Part shown: one piece after another, positions 48,565 to 61,689 of the stretch
Position numbering within the stretch: position 1 is the first letter of the stretch
Layout of the letters: the number at the start of each line of letters is the position of its first letter
Origin: Warburgia ugandensis
Taxonomy: Eukaryota; Streptophyta; Magnoliopsida; Canellales; Canellaceae
Assembly (NCBI GenBank): GCA_035236585.1
Contig: CP141130.1
Location: 28,903,501-28,967,500 of the forward strand
DNA length: 64,000 bases
Direction: 5' to 3'
Position numbers and translations under genes: made by a program
Notes under the pieces: generated by a model
Databases searched by the model: none
Seen by the model: the letters and a program-made list of their open reading frames with translations, nothing else
What the model was told of the DNA's origin: nothing

Positions 48565-48935
48565 TGGCTGAGAAGAAGAAAATGATCTATATGACTTGAC
48601 GACGCGCTGAAATACGGAAGCTACTTCAGCTCTATCTCAAGGAGGTAGCTTGAACTCCTTTCTTGTTGTGTATGTAAAATACTACTTTCGTCCATCTTTA
48701 ACTTCTTTCATTTGTTTTTCCCTTTCTTCTGCATAATCACGATGAGTAGTTGCTGTTGAAAGTAAATGTTGTTACTCCAATTGTCGATGTACATGTCCAT
48801 CTGAGAAAAGCTGTGTATTATCAGGACTGTTTCTCTTGTCTGTAGAGAGGAGGAGAGATTTGCAGTGAACTAACTTGCTTAAATCTTGTATTTCTTCTTA
48901 AAAGGGAATAAATATGGAATGACTTTCATTGTCCA
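48565..48935 (+). promoter_or_regulatory. 3' UTR of the ARM gene with AATAAA signal
   Basis: AATAAA at 48908-48913 about 345 bases after the stop is a good polyadenylation signal, with T-rich DNA upstream. The exact cleavage site is inferred. Confidence 0.6.
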
Positions 48936-48999
48936 AAGATAAAGTCTTCTTGCAGTTGTGCTCCATACCTATTGATTATGCACTGCAAGTTTCCTTCTG

Positions 49000-51900
49000 C
49001 AATCCTGATCTTTGTGTTGAGTATATTTGATGTTCTACTTGCTTTTATGCTGCATGTTTTGATTGGTAAGTCTGTTTCTAACCTGTAGTTTGTGGTAGAA
49101 GTTGGGAAGATAGTACTTTCCCAGCGTCTACTGTCATGATGCAGATTATGTTCTTATTGAAACTATATTCCTTGCTATTTGATTTCTCTTTTATATGTCA
49201 GCGATTGGATCATCTCACTCCAACAAGATCCATGAATTTAGGTCATTATATTCATGGTGTACCTAAGCTCATCTTATGTTTTGTGTGTCACTGGTTAAGT
49301 TGTCATTATCCTAGTTGTTTGTGAGCCATCACAATGTAGAACTCCTATATTGAGGAAGTAGATACTTGTTTTTTGCCATTCCTTCCCTCCAATCTCTCAT
49401 GATTCTCAATTTTAGCTCTGACAGTACTTTCCCTGCATAACTTGAATATAAAAATTTTCTATATAATGAATGTAGTAAGAGAAAAAACGAGATTTCACAA
49501 AGGGCAGGACTACCTCAGAAAAAAAGAAGCAAGAGCATCTTTAAAAGGTAAAACAATATTAGGGCCATTTGGTCTAATAATTCTTTAATTTACTTTTACA
49601 ATCACCAGATCCATTAGACCATCCTTTGGCATAACGATCAACTGTCTACCCTTTAAAAACTGGCAATTCAAATTTCATAACTGTGAATATGTCTCAGGCA
49701 GCCAGGCTGAGTGCAAAAGTTGTCAGATGAAATCAGTATTTGCCATCACAATTTCCTCAAACACAGGGAATTTGATCATCAAAGCACTACTGTCACAAAC
49801 AGGTTGTTTCACGGGAAACTGGAAATTTCACTCTATCATTATTTATATTCAGTAAAGTTGTCTGGCGTCAGAAGTCACTTTGAGGACTATGTATCAGCTT
49901 CAGCTAATCAGGTCCTCTTTGACATCACAATGGTCCAGAAACATAGTCATTGCTTGTTGTTTTCCTACAAATTCTTTGGCATCTTAATCCTGCACCTCCT
50001 ATCCCCTATTTGTTATTTTAACTGCCTTCCATCTTTTATTTTGCTATACTGTCCCAAACTACCTTTTGGAAGTTCTGGATGGAGGTTGCCACTATTTCTT
50101 GTCAGTTTTACACGATTCGTTAGTCATGGAGCTGCTTTGAGATTTGATGGGTACTCTATTGATGGCTTTAATCTTATTTTGATTCTGTCATCTGAGAGTC
50201 TGGTCAAAGTTACATTGTTACAATTGTTTTCATTCTTCAATAAGTTAGATATCAGTTTCTTGTGACGATCATTTTGCACATGGCAATATCTCTGTATTTT
50301 GTTTTTTTTCTTTGCTTCTGCTTCGTCAAGAGCTATCAACATTACTGCATGTATCATGAAATTTTTTGTTGTATCAGCTATACTTTTCCAAACTGGCAAT
50401 TACACCTTAATAGAGTTCTGTTCCTGCAGATTTTAGCTGGGTATCAAAAAGATCAGAAAAAGGAACCTTCTTCCTTGTCTATGTTGTTTAAATTATCTTC
50501 GAGTTCCTGTCAAGTAAGGCCTTCTGATAGAACCTATGAAGATCTAGAAACCCAGAACTTGATTTGGATCAGATAAAGGCTTACGAGTTGAAAATGCCTT
50601 TATTGTAGTCTATTCTTCAGGTTTCAGAAATCAATTGAATTACCAAAGTATGCCATTAGCTTTTTTATTGTCAATGGAGCTGAGTTCCCTGAGCCTCGAT
50701 TGAATTAAATTGTGTGTCTGTCTAGGAGGAAAAACTGAATGACTTCATTAAAAAAGCAGCCTGTGTGGGCAAGTTTGCAGTAGGCAACCACGCTCCCAAA
50801 TTCCCAATGTCTAAGTTGTGCATTTGCTGAGCCTCTAGCCCCTTCCTTCAAAATCTCCCATAAAATGATCTTAGCAGCTCCTTCTTTCTTGCAATATGAG
50901 GCTTTAGATAGTGCAAACATCCACATTCAGTATGGTAAATGTCTATAACAATGATCATCCTGTGCGTGAGATTTATGTACCATTCAAGGTAACTTCCAGC
51001 AAGAAACCAAGCGCCAGATTAAATTCCGTCTCAGAATCCATGGCATGGATATGCCATCATAGGTGTGTTTCTCATTTTCTTACATGCTCAATCAATTGGT
51101 CTAAACCATTTGGTTGAGCCTGTCGTCAGGTTCTAAAACTACATGCGAACTCAAGTTTACGTATATATATTGAGCCTGTCGTCGTTTTGTTGAAACCGAT
51201 GGGTCCTGAAATACTTCGTAAGTAAAAGAAGTTACCAATTTTCCAAGATCATGCCATGCGGAACCGTCGCACTAAAGCTCGCCACATTTTCTCCACTTAA
51301 CGCACGGTTTGAACATGAGAAAAATTTCTCGAGGACTGGTCCACCCTTAGAAATCCAAATGAATGCGTTCAACATTTACCGGAGGCACTTTGAAGACTTA
51401 ACTTTGGTAAGACCAACCTTAAACACCCATTCCCTGATTTGGTTTAGCCGTGCTAGTGGTTTGGAACCATATTATTAAGTGCATGTCTGACAATGTTGCG
51501 CCTCTTAGCAATATCCTCAAGGCTATGGAGAATCAGACTGACTTATTCCTGTAGATCGTAAGTATCACGGATGAAAAGTGCATCTCCTCCAACCTAAATG
51601 ATGGCGCCGGTCATTGCCATGGTTCTGGTAGATGAACGGGACAGATCTAGCCCGAGATGAGTGACCAAAGCGCACTTCTTTTCTTGATTTTTATCCCTGC
51701 AGCGGATAAAAAAGGGGGGAAATAACAGCTTTTTCATGCATTTCCTTAAAATTACCAGAGCAATGTGTAATGCTTCTAATAAGAGAGCTCGTCAAGTAGA
51801 AAATTTGGGTTGATTTGCACGACTCAATGATTGGAACTTAAGCCAATTATTTCTGGTTAAAAGTATTACTTTTTACACTTCCTACATGAGGATGCGCTTC

Positions 51901-52040
51901 TACAAAAATAATGAGCCCTGCATTGGCGTAATGCATTCATTTTTCTGAGTGATCGGATTTGCCATCTTCTAAGGTGGAAGAGCTTTAGGGGGGTTTATTT
52001 AACGGTGTATGTTTGGCATTTCTGTAGGCAGATCTCCTAC
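49000..52040. other. Unassigned DNA downstream of the ARM gene
   Basis: Open frames at 49711-50265, 50262-50576, 50911-51117 and 51251-51478 lack recognisable domains. Several sit after acceptor-like sequences (for example TTCCTGCAG at 50421-50429), so exons of a decayed gene are possible but unsupported. TTGAGCCTGTCGTC occurs near 51115 and again near 51170. Confidence 0.35.
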
Positions 52041-52041
52041 A

Positions 52042-52184
52042 ATATCTCTGATGATACCTGAGATATGTGTCATCTGTTCTATGATATTTGGGATATGTGG
52101 CATTTGTTCTGTGATATCTTGTATGATATCTGGAATATGTGGCATTTGTTCTATGATATCTCTAGTGATATTTGAAATATGTAT
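52042..52184. repeat. 42-bp minisatellite, about 3 copies
   Basis: The phrase ATATGTGGCATTTGTTCT(A/G)TGATAT recurs; two full 42-base units (52087-52128 and 52129-52170) follow a diverged partial unit and precede another. Confidence 0.88.
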
Positions 52185-52708
52185 GTGAAATGCATGTCAA
52201 AGTCTCTGATAATAGACCTTACATGTCAAAATCTTTGGTAACGTCTTTGGTGATTATCTCTAATACCATGTACAACTAATAACACAAGAGGCAAGCCCTA
52301 AAACCTCAATCTCAAAAATCTAAAAGATACCTCAATTATATAGATAATAGATGCTTCTCAGAAGGATTATCTATCTTTTCAAAAGCCTCCTTGTTAGTTG
52401 TCATAAAATCTTCCTTTGCTTCATTCTCATGTCTGCTTTGTAGAGGCATTTGGTATTTCCTCGTAAACTCCCTCAAAGTAGTCTCCTATTAAAATATTCA
52501 TCATAAAATAAGTGCATGCTTTCATTCTTTATGACATAGATATCCCTACAAAAAAGAATGTGAATCCACTATTTTTTTTAAAGATAATATGAGAGCTTGC
52601 TCCAAGAAAGAAATGAACAAACATCCCATTTAAATATTTGATTTAAACCAGTACTCAATTTCTTAACAAGAACAAAGATAACATTTCCGAAAAAGGATGA
52701 TACAATAA

Positions 52709-52767
52709 TTCTCAAGACAGATTTGTTAGTATCAACACTCCATCTTCTCAAGACAGATTTGTTAGTA
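52709..52767. repeat. 36-bp period direct repeat, two copies
   Basis: CTCAAGACAGATTTGTTAGT at 52711 and at 52747, identical over at least 21 bases. Confidence 0.93.
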
Positions 52768-52795
52768 CTAGAAGAAAGATCTGCTGAATACCTCA

Positions 52796-54900
52796 ATGTC
52801 TGACGATCAGATTTTTTCTCTGTTTGCTCTCAAAAAGACTGATTGCATCTTGGATACTCATTCTCTGTACTATAAATCTGAGGTTTCTTTGCCGAGTGGT
52901 CAGATTCTTCATCTCCGCTGTTATTCCCAAAAGCATCCCTGTGGAACGATGTCCTTCCAAGAGGATGGCTCCTTTCTAGATGCGACTGATCTTTGTCATT
53001 TGAGTTACATGATTCTTCACTATTTGTACAGATCTCATGCTCAGCCAAAGATGTAAAATCAAGATTTCCACTAAAACTATAACATAAGCAATCAGCCAAA
53101 GAGAGTGATTCAATTAAAAATCACTACAATGAATAGAGGAATTTCCTTACACAAGTAGTAAAAGGGTAGGTGTTGAGGCTAGCTCAATTAGTCTTAGCTT
53201 GTTGCCTCAACTTGAGGCACTAGGTCAAGTAAGAAGTCATAAAGAAGAAGTATTACACATGACAACACTAGCTAAGGAAATTCAGGAAGATGATGGACAT
53301 CCTCCCCTCCAACAGTTTGTAGCCATGATAGGTACTAAATCTGATTATAGCTTAGCAAATGCAGCTAAGTCAGAAATTTGTTTAGTGGAGCACAGCAAAC
53401 CTAGAGCTCTATCAAGTGCAACTGCAAACCCTTCCTTGGATGCTATTAGCCTCAAGTTCATTGCTCGCAATAGCTCATTCCAGGAAGCATTTACCTTGCA
53501 GTTCCAATGAGATGAAAAATAGGAACACGTGCCTAATGAAAAAATGGAAATTTCAAGTTGAGAAGCATTTACCCTTGTTGCTGGTTCCATCTGCTTTAGG
53601 TAGCTGCTATCTATTAGGAAAGGGGAAGTAGAAGTCTTAGTTCTACTCAAACTGCAGAAAGATAAAATCCATATGCCTAATATCAGCCAGCGCATTTACA
53701 ATCAGGAAAGCATGCGTTGGGCAATAACCGAACATGCCTCTACCCAATGACATTTTATGAGGTAGCATCCCATCACCAAATTGTGCCATCTTCACAGCAG
53801 CTAAGTATGGTACTGAAATAGTTCAGAGAAAAAGGAAATAAGCTTCTCAACCCACTGCTGCACATGAAAAAACATTATTACTCTTTCTGAAATGCAATTC
53901 TCAAAATTGTTGATGGGAAAAGTAACTGAACAAAACAAGTACCTTCCATTGAAAGACATGGTTGTCTGTATGATTGGAGATTTGCATTGAACATGAGACA
54001 AACTGGAACCACAGCATGCGTATGGAAAAGGAAAAGAGGTAAAAACAAACAATGGAAACAATTAGATTTGGTAAAGAAAATCAAAGAAGGAATAGTGTTA
54101 GCAAATAAAGTAGACTAACTGAGCTATGAGAACGGGCGGACTGGATTAAAGTTCCCAAACATCAATCTTGCCTTCCCTGCTTCCTATATAGAATACCATA
54201 TGGTTAAACAATTCTTCGAGAACTTGCACAAAAGACAACATGTTGGAAATTCTAGATTCTCATGCGTACGGGGTTTTGTTTTCAGCATCAAGGATGAACT
54301 ATAACTCATACAAATTTAACTCAAAATAGAAGCAGGAGTTAAAGTACAAAGTTAACATAAATTCAAACAGTCATGTCTCTCACTCGTTCAATTCAATTCG
54401 TAACCCATCTACCCTCACACATGGAGAAACAAAACTATGCCACAAACAGAATGCCAAAAATAGAATGTCATGCTTGGGCAATATACAATGTCAACATGAA
54501 GCTGCACTTTGTATTGCCACAAAGGCAATACTATTAGGACCACATAGGCAAATTTGTAATTACCTAATTAGAAGCATTTGAACTAGGCCACAAAAGTAAT
54601 CACCATATAGCACAAAACGTGGATAGTATTAGGCCCCCAGAAGCAAACACCCAGTAAAGCATAATAAATTTCGGAGTCTAAAGAAGAATTTACATAACAA
54701 AGATAGTCCAACTAGCAACTTGCTTCTATATGAGAAGGATGAAAGGAGATTAGAGTAAAAACAGTGGAGACCATTATGACTCACCAGGGAGTGGACAATC
54801 TATTATTTGTAACAGGAAAATGAAAAAATGTCTAGTGTGAGAACTTAGTGATGATAGGATAACCAGCAAGAGAGAGACACATACTGGAAAGAGCGAGTGG
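52796..54900. other. Unassigned DNA with overlapping frames on both strands
   Basis: Frames at 52796-53056 plus, 52830-53099 minus, 53199-53510 plus and 53345-53695 minus overlap and none matches a known family. The pair around 53200-53700 is the most protein-like but cannot be assigned. Confidence 0.35.
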
Positions 54901-55098
54901 TGGGTTCTTGAGGAGCTCCAGCAACTGGGATTGCACATCTTAAGGTCATTATTCTTATCTTAAATAATTTTGATAGTTTAATTTGGATTAAGCTATTCGC
55001 ATCTTTTTGACATCTATATGCATTTCACTGTCTTTCTATGAGTTTCTGGTATTGTTTTCTGACAGTTTCTGTTCTATTTATCCCTGGTTCTTCAGGTG

Positions 55099-55195
55099 CA
55101 ACTTGCAAGAGTGCAGAGCAGAGCAGAGTCTCTGTCTGCAGAGGTCTCGCGGCTTTTAGCTAAACTCAAACATGCTGTCCAAGCATACAGTAGTA
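55099..55195 (+). CDS. Possible coiled-coil exon, unknown gene fragment
   Basis: After a GGTTCTTCAG acceptor-like site the frame reads VQLARVQSRAESLSAEVSRL then LAKLKHAVQAY, a regular heptad-like pattern rich in L, A, R and E with a clean GC-richer codon use. A possible donor (CA|GTAGTA) lies near 55195-55200. No adjacent matching exon was found, so it is probably a relic of a gene or a captured fragment. Confidence 0.35.
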
Positions 55196-55200
55196 TCACA

Positions 55201-57130
55201 CGCTTGTATTGTTTCCACTTCATGTTGTTTTGTTCTTGTTCTTTTACTTGATTACAAGCTTAGTAGTATCTTTCTAATTGGCAAATGTTGGCAATGTGTC
55301 TGATGCTCACATGTTGACAATGGAAAAACCAGCATGACGGTAAGCAAAAAGAACAAAAAGAACACGCAGAAACATGACATCATTCAACTTGCGTGAATCC
55401 GAAAATGAGCATCAGAGAAGAAAAATGGAAAACAGAAAAACTTAAAACAGGCATCAAGGAACAAAAAGGAAAACATGAAATGAACCCAGAACAAATGAAA
55501 ACATTATTTAAATTTCGGGCAAAAAAACCCCCAATTTGAACCTGACGCTGCCAAACAAATTGGAACTTGACACTGCCGTACCCCTCAATCCCAACCGCAA
55601 TGATGCCGAAGCCCCTCTCTCACCCTTTTGGTTACAACAGCAAATGGCGTCAATCTAAAATGAAAAGCTGAATCTTCAAATCACGGTGAAATTCTCAAAT
55701 AGAAACAATGTCATGACTCTATTCACTCCAAAAACAAGATTAAATAAATCAGGAATTTGAAGTTTCAAGAGAAGCAGAAAATCAAGAACTTCTCTAGTAT
55801 AGAAACTCTAGAACAAAAGTATTAGAAAGAGATACTTTCAGTGATTTTTCTATTGAAAGTTAAGAACTAGAGAACTTCACAAGAAGAAGAACTCAGGAAG
55901 AGTGATGCTCTTTGGCAAACTCTTAAATAAATTAAATTAGAGTGATGCTCTCAGGCAAACTCTAAAGAGGAGGAGAATAGAAAATGTCTCAACTAGACTA
56001 ACTTGAAAAGGGTAGAATCTAGAGAGCTTTAGGGAAAGAGAACAAAAGGTGCAAGGTAGAAGAGCTTGGGCACTCCCCTAAATAGAGTGGAATGCTTGGG
56101 TACAAAGTAACCTTTTTGGTCCCTAAGGTAGAATAGAAACTGCATTAGGCAAGTCCGTACAGGAAAGCCCATTGATTTTCCTATTTCAGCACGCTTTTGG
56201 TGGGTACTTATGGGCTGGAAGGGCCTAGACACCATGTGTCGTCTCTACAGCGATGGGTCGGGGGACCTAGACTTGACTGGATGGGCTGATTAAGCATTAA
56301 AGTATGTTAGTCCATAGGCCATCCTTCTTGGGGGACTGGTTCGGTTCACTCAAATTAAAAGAGATTAAGGTGGCTTAAAGTGGCTCGATGAAGTGTAAAG
56401 TGTGCACAAGCACACTTAAGCAATTGCACATGTGCAAGCACATGCTCATGGCTCGATGCATTGCAATTAGGTACACCATTTTAAGAGTGTACTCTTGAAA
56501 AACAATGTGAGGAAATGTGATATTGTTCATGAGGAGTGAAATACTCTTCCAACTTCCAATATGGAACTAAACATTTGCATTGATTCTAAAGGTCAAGTGA
56601 AAAAGACTAGGGAGATCAAATTCAAACGAAATTTGGATTTTCTTCCAAAACTAGAGACTCTAAATTCCATTAATACCCTTTCCTTTCAAAGAAATCCCAC
56701 ATTCTTGTAAATACATGTTCAATGGGTTATTTTTATTTAAAATAAATATCAATAGTACCCTACTTATTTTAAGTTAAAAAAACTCTCAAAACATTCCCCT
56801 AGTTGTTTAAGATTAAAACAAGAATAACAATAAAGTGAAGTACATATCAGAGAAGAATCAAGTGGAAATAAAAGAAAGAGATTTTGGTATTCAAATAAGA
56901 TTCATGCATCAAAGAAAGTGTACAGAGTCATGAACTTTTTCCTAGTGTATATAAATCAAAAGTATCATGACAACTATTAAAATAAATCTTGAAATACTAC
57001 CAAGAAAGAAGTGTAACACACACTTCTCATAAGAGACAAGTGTACTTAAATTGAGCAACTTTTACAAATGGCCATGTGCTAATCTCGTAATTTACCAAAC
57101 TTTAATAACAAACCTAGGCCACATAGGAGG
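55201..57130. other. Unassigned DNA before the third solo LTR
   Basis: No supported gene. The phrase AGAGTGATGCTCT(T/C) with GGCAAACTCT occurs twice (about 55898 and 55940). CAAGCACA/TGTGC-rich inverted motifs lie near 56405-56450. Confidence 0.4.
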
Positions 57131-57135
57131 CAGCC
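57131..57135. repeat. TSD CAGCC, left copy
   Basis: Matches 60114-60118 at the borders of the solo LTR. Confidence 0.82.
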
Positions 57136-60113
57136 TGTAACATCCCAAAAAATTTAAATGTCAATTTGAGTGAATCTTGGAAAATATTAAATTGGGATAA
57201 AAAGAACATATTAAATTTTATATTTTTTGGAGTTTTATAAGTGAAAGACTAGACAAACATCTAATCTATCATTGAGACTTTCATAATTGCATAGTACACA
57301 AAATGACGATTCCAACAACACCAAGTTTGTAAAAATCAGAGTTCGGATGGAGGAGATATGAATATTTGAATATGACGAGAATTTATGTAAAAGAAAGATA
57401 ATTAAAAAAAAAAAAAAAGATGAAATACTTAAATGAAGGGGATCGTATTTGATATGCCTACCCCCCCTCACTTAAGGGAACCTGACACAACGTCGGGTTT
57501 GTTTCTTCCCAAACCCGACAGAAAGACAAAAAAAACAAAAAACAAAACAAAACAAAAACAAAAAGAGAACCTAACGAAGAGGGAGACCCAGTGGGGAAGA
57601 AAGAGAGGAAAGGAGGAGAGGAGAAGAAGAGGTCAAGGGAGAAGGAGAAGGAGAAGGAGAAGGAAAGGGGAAGAGGGGGCCGAGCTGCCAAAGTTGATGG
57701 GCACTCCAACAAAATGGGAGAAAACATAGTGAGGGTTTTTGCCAAAAATTATAGGAGTTGTTGGAGAAGATGATGGCTTGGATCTATGATTTGAGCCGGT
57801 CATTCTGTTCAACTCAGAGAGGCAACCAAAACCCTAGGTTTAAGGGAAATTTGAGATGATTTGAATATCAGATTGAAGAGGAGATCATTGCATGCCCAGT
57901 TTTAGGGGGTTTCATGACGGATCTGAGTCAATCTAGCTCATTCCAGAAGGGAAAAAGCATGGTAACACTCCTAGAAGGTAAGATTTGAAAAACCCAACTG
58001 TTGATTTGATTATTTTTCTAAATCCACAAGGTTTCATGCTAGATCTAGGTTTATGGACAATCTAACCTTCCATTTCTTAATCTGAACCTAGGAATAGGTA
58101 AATAAATGCTTGATAAAGCCTGAACTCAATCAAGATCATCGATCTAGCTAGAAACAGATTGGACAATCTTAGTTGTCCGATCGAGTATTGTTTTCATTGT
58201 AACTTTGTGATGTCTAATCAATGATCAGACACCACAAATGAGTTCTAGAGTATTGAATTGCTAGTATATGGCACAAATTGAAGAATCTATATGAAAATTG
58301 ATTGAAAAACCTAAATTGTTCGATCGAATAGTAGAGTAATAAAGAGCTGGCCATTTCTGATTGGTGATCAGACACCATCATTGTATACCCTAACCTTTAA
58401 TAAGTTAAGATACTTTGAAAACTTTAAGATAAGGCCACTGAACAGTGAAAGTAACTTGCAGTTACTTAATAAGAACGGCGATGGCCAATCTAGGACCAAT
58501 GGTATGGATTGGAAATCTAGTAACCATTAATCATTCAATTAGCTATTAACAAATAACTAATAAAAATGCCCTTAGCACAACAATAAGCACTGTCACTTTA
58601 CCTTGTGTTGAATAGTACCAGGAGTTAACTTAGAGGAAACTTCCATGCTAAGGAATCTATGAGAAATCCTAGATTTGTATATTTGAATATGTGTTTGTAT
58701 TGTTACAAAGATGTGATTGATCGGGAGCACGTACATGAACTAAATAGATTATTGCATCAGTGAACCTGAAGATCTTCATTTGAGGTAGGTGGAACTAAGA
58801 TGGCTAAGATTTTTGCTATATATGTATTTACATATGAATTCAAGCATTGAAATAAATCTTTTCAGTTTATACGAAATTGAATCATGATTAAACTGCTTTT
58901 GCATAAGCTATGTATTATTGTGAACCATGTGAAAAAATATAAGACTGATACCTGAAAATTGTGAAATGGCTTGTAAGAGTGGAGACTGACACTAGGTAAT
59001 TGTGAAATGGCTTGTAATAGAAAATATTGATACCAGGAAAGTGGCTTGTAAGAGTGAAGACTGACACCAGGTGATTGTGAAATGACTCATAACAACAAAG
59101 ACTGATACAGGTAAATGTGAAATGGCTTGTAAGAGTGAAGATTGGTGTTAGGAAATTGTGTAATGGCTCATAAGAGAGAAGACTGGTGTTAGGTGAATAT
59201 GAAATGGTTTGTAAGAGTAAAGATTAGTATTAGGTAATGTGAAATGGCTCGTAAGAGTAAAGACTGGTATCAGGAAATATAAATGACTTGTGAGTTTGAC
59301 ATATGATTTCATACTTTGCTTTTTAAAGAATGTGTTTTAGTACTAATGCATCAGTATTTCTTCATTTGTGGAATTAATTCATGATTTTGATAAATGTTGA
59401 ATTATTTCAAATGAAATGACAATTGAATTGTAGTTTGCATGATTCAGCATGGGCAAATTGATCTATATAGAAATATCATGATTTTGTTTATATAAAATTT
59501 CATCTTATTCCATGTACACAAAGTGCAAGCTTGCTGAGATATTGTACTTGTTTACAATATCTTAGAGCAGAGGATTCCCAAGCAGTAGGAGCTGTTTATT
59601 GATAAGAGTGCGCCAACGGAAACTTTTGACTAGGACATGTAAGAATTGGTTAGTGTTTGGAGTGATTATATCATAAATGAGAAAGAGATTGCATTGTATG
59701 TAATTATGGGAGTTTTGATAACTAATGTGATTGGGTTGTGATGTGGAGGTTCTGGGTGACTATTTTGTTTATTTTGTTAGATGTATGAAAAGGAGACAGA
59801 GTCTCTAATTATATTTTAAAATTGTCAATGAGTGTTTATTAGGTATCTCGCAATGACAAGCGTTAAATGTCATATGTTTGAAAAATAGAGGAAACCATGC
59901 CAGATTTTTGGTAGAAATGAGAGCTCATTTCACCAAGAATCCTTGTTTTGAGAAAAGAAAAAAATGACACTTGGGGTTTTTCAAAGTGAATTTAAAAAAA
60001 AAAGATTCTTCTGATGTTGTTAGGTCTTTAAAAATGATTTTTATTAGATATTGAGCTCACTATGTCAATATCCTTTGTATTTAAAAAGTGTTATAAAAAC
60101 TTGGGTCGTCACG
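57136..60113 (+). mobile_element. Solo LTR (3.0 kb), gypsy-type, with TSD
   Basis: Starts TGTAACATCCC, a common start of long gypsy LTRs in plants, and ends GGGTCGTCACG, close to their usual end. The 5-mer CAGCC flanks both ends (57131-57135 and 60114-60118). No internal coding region, primer site or second LTR is present, so it is solo. It carries a purine-rich stretch (57585-57680) and a minisatellite of about 45-bp units (58942-59294). Third large solo LTR of the window. Confidence 0.85.
58942..59294. repeat. Minisatellite of ~45-bp units, about 8 copies, within the solo LTR
   Basis: Each unit contains GTGAAATGGCTTGTAAGAGT followed by (G/A)AAGACTG(A/G)(C/T)A(C/T)(C/T)AGG. Units vary by substitutions and small length changes. 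Confidence 0.92.
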
Positions 60114-60118
60114 CAGCC
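60114..60118. repeat. TSD CAGCC, right copy
   Basis: Follows the LTR end; the identity could extend one base further to the left (GCAGCC). Confidence 0.82.
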
Positions 60119-61500
60119 AAACCTCCACACCTAGAATAGGTGAGTCCATAAATGGTGCAATTGTAGACACCACAATCCATCATTAGTGGATCTATAAACT
60201 CATTAAGACATAAGTCATCCTAAATATTATAGGCCATATTGCAAATACCATAGGAATGAGAAAATAATAAAGTTTCTGCATAATTAGTGGATCCAAATAG
60301 CTTATTCCTTACAACCTGGTTAATCACACTAGTTAAGTTTTCCATTATTAGTCATATAAATGTTTTAAAGCCTATTTCCCTTTATGTCATATTCACTAGC
60401 TCTTTTTTTAGACCTTTATAGAGAGAGTCAGATAAATTTGCTTGGATTTTACTAAGAATACATATTGTTGCTTTTGAATTTCCTTAAGTAAAAAGTAAAA
60501 TAAAAGAAAAACAGTCTAGGCCCCTCCATCTACATCTGTAAAATTCAGATCCGCGTCAAGAGGATCAAATGCTGAAGTGATAACGAAAAGAAAGTACATT
60601 TTTCTCATGCCAGTTAGAGGGTGAAAATAATAGCTATTTAATCCTCCAATAATCGTCAAAGAGAAGAATAAAATCACTCTTTAAGTGTTTCCGAACTTGG
60701 GACTCTTTAATTCTCAAGACTACATGTTTACTTGCGACTAATCAGTTTGTTTATCGTCTACAGTTAACGAGAATCTAGTCAAAACATGCCGTAAAAGTGA
60801 CTTTCATCTAATACATTCATTTATCATCTAGAATTTATGGGAATTCAGTCAAAGGCGGGCCTGGAACCAACACGAAAGCCCATATGGACCTTTTCAAATA
60901 TGCCGATCCGTTGTACAAACAACACGTAGACCGGTCTATTATGTTTCAGTCAGCAGCATTTGTCTATTTATTCCATCCCAAGGACCGATGCAACGCTTGA
61001 TGCCTTCTTTCTTGGAGAAGTTTGGTATAATTTTCAAAGAAAGGTTGCAATAATTGTCAAAGAAAGGTTGCATGTCTGCTGTTTGAAATCCATATTTCAA
61101 AGGATCATGTTGATTTGGAACAAGTCAAACATCATTGGAAGGAGAAGAAAACTTCGTTGGTGGTAAACGGCATTGACTTCATTTGGGTGGGAATCTGAAA
61201 TTGGGGATGTTGGCAAGGAATATATCAGCCCACCGAGTGGAAAAAGAGGTATATAAAATAGGATGTTCAAGGAAGGAAATCAAAAGATGTACGCAGGGAA
61301 TGTCGTTGGTGCTCTGAGAGACGTCTAGACGTAATAGGGTGATAGGCACGGCCAGATGAGTAACAATAACAACGCACTGGTCCCTAATGGATCGTGAGAA
61401 TATATTCCTTATGGGCACCAACGGATCGAAAGCTGCCAATGAGAGGTCCGAGAAAAAGGTTATGGATGAGGCAATTGGATATGGAGCTAATTTGTGTGGC
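60119..61500. other. Unassigned DNA, distal promoter region of MIR169
   Basis: No gene recognised. Open frames at 60960-61166 plus and 61179-61571 minus have no family match; the second would be antisense to the MIR169 promoter. Confidence 0.4.
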
Positions 61501-61530
61501 GAGCCGAATCCTACTTTGGTGTCCCTTGAG

Positions 61531-61540
61531 CTATAAATAG
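61531..61540 (+). promoter_or_regulatory. TATA box of MIR169
   Basis: CTATAAATAG, a near-consensus plant TATA box, 80 bases before the microRNA hairpin. Transcription would start at about 61562-61575, a usual distance for a plant pri-miRNA. Confidence 0.75.
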
Positions 61541-61619
61541 AGAGTTGTCGAATGGGGATAGGCAGTGGCACAGCAGGAGAGGAAGAGAGGTCTTACATGA
61601 AGATAAGAGTCTTGTTAGG

Positions 61620-61640
61620 TAGCCAAGGATGACTTGCCTA
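61620..61640 (+). ncRNA. miR169: Mature miR169 (5' arm)
   Basis: 21 bases; the first 19 are TAGCCAAGGATGACTTGCC, the conserved part of the family. Ends are inferred from the family and the 2-nt offset to the star strand. Confidence 0.92.
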
Positions 61641-61689
61641 TAGCCTCTATGATCTTTCAAAGATATCTTGAAAGTTTTTGTGGTTCATA

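Noticed and set aside
49711-50265. 184-codon open frame downstream of the ARM gene
   Set aside because: No domain, hydrophobic AT-rich composition and no coding-like codon use; likely chance.
57433-57773. Lys/Arg/Glu-rich plus frames and Ser/Phe-rich minus frames
   Set aside because: Low-complexity translation of a purine-rich stretch inside the third solo LTR.
58942-59294. Regularly spaced repeats that look CRISPR-like
   Set aside because: Units are diverged, have no unique spacers and lie in a plant LTR; it is a minisatellite.
61179-61571. 130-codon minus-strand open frame
   Set aside because: No recognisable domain; it lies antisense to the MIR169 promoter and leader, which explain the region better.
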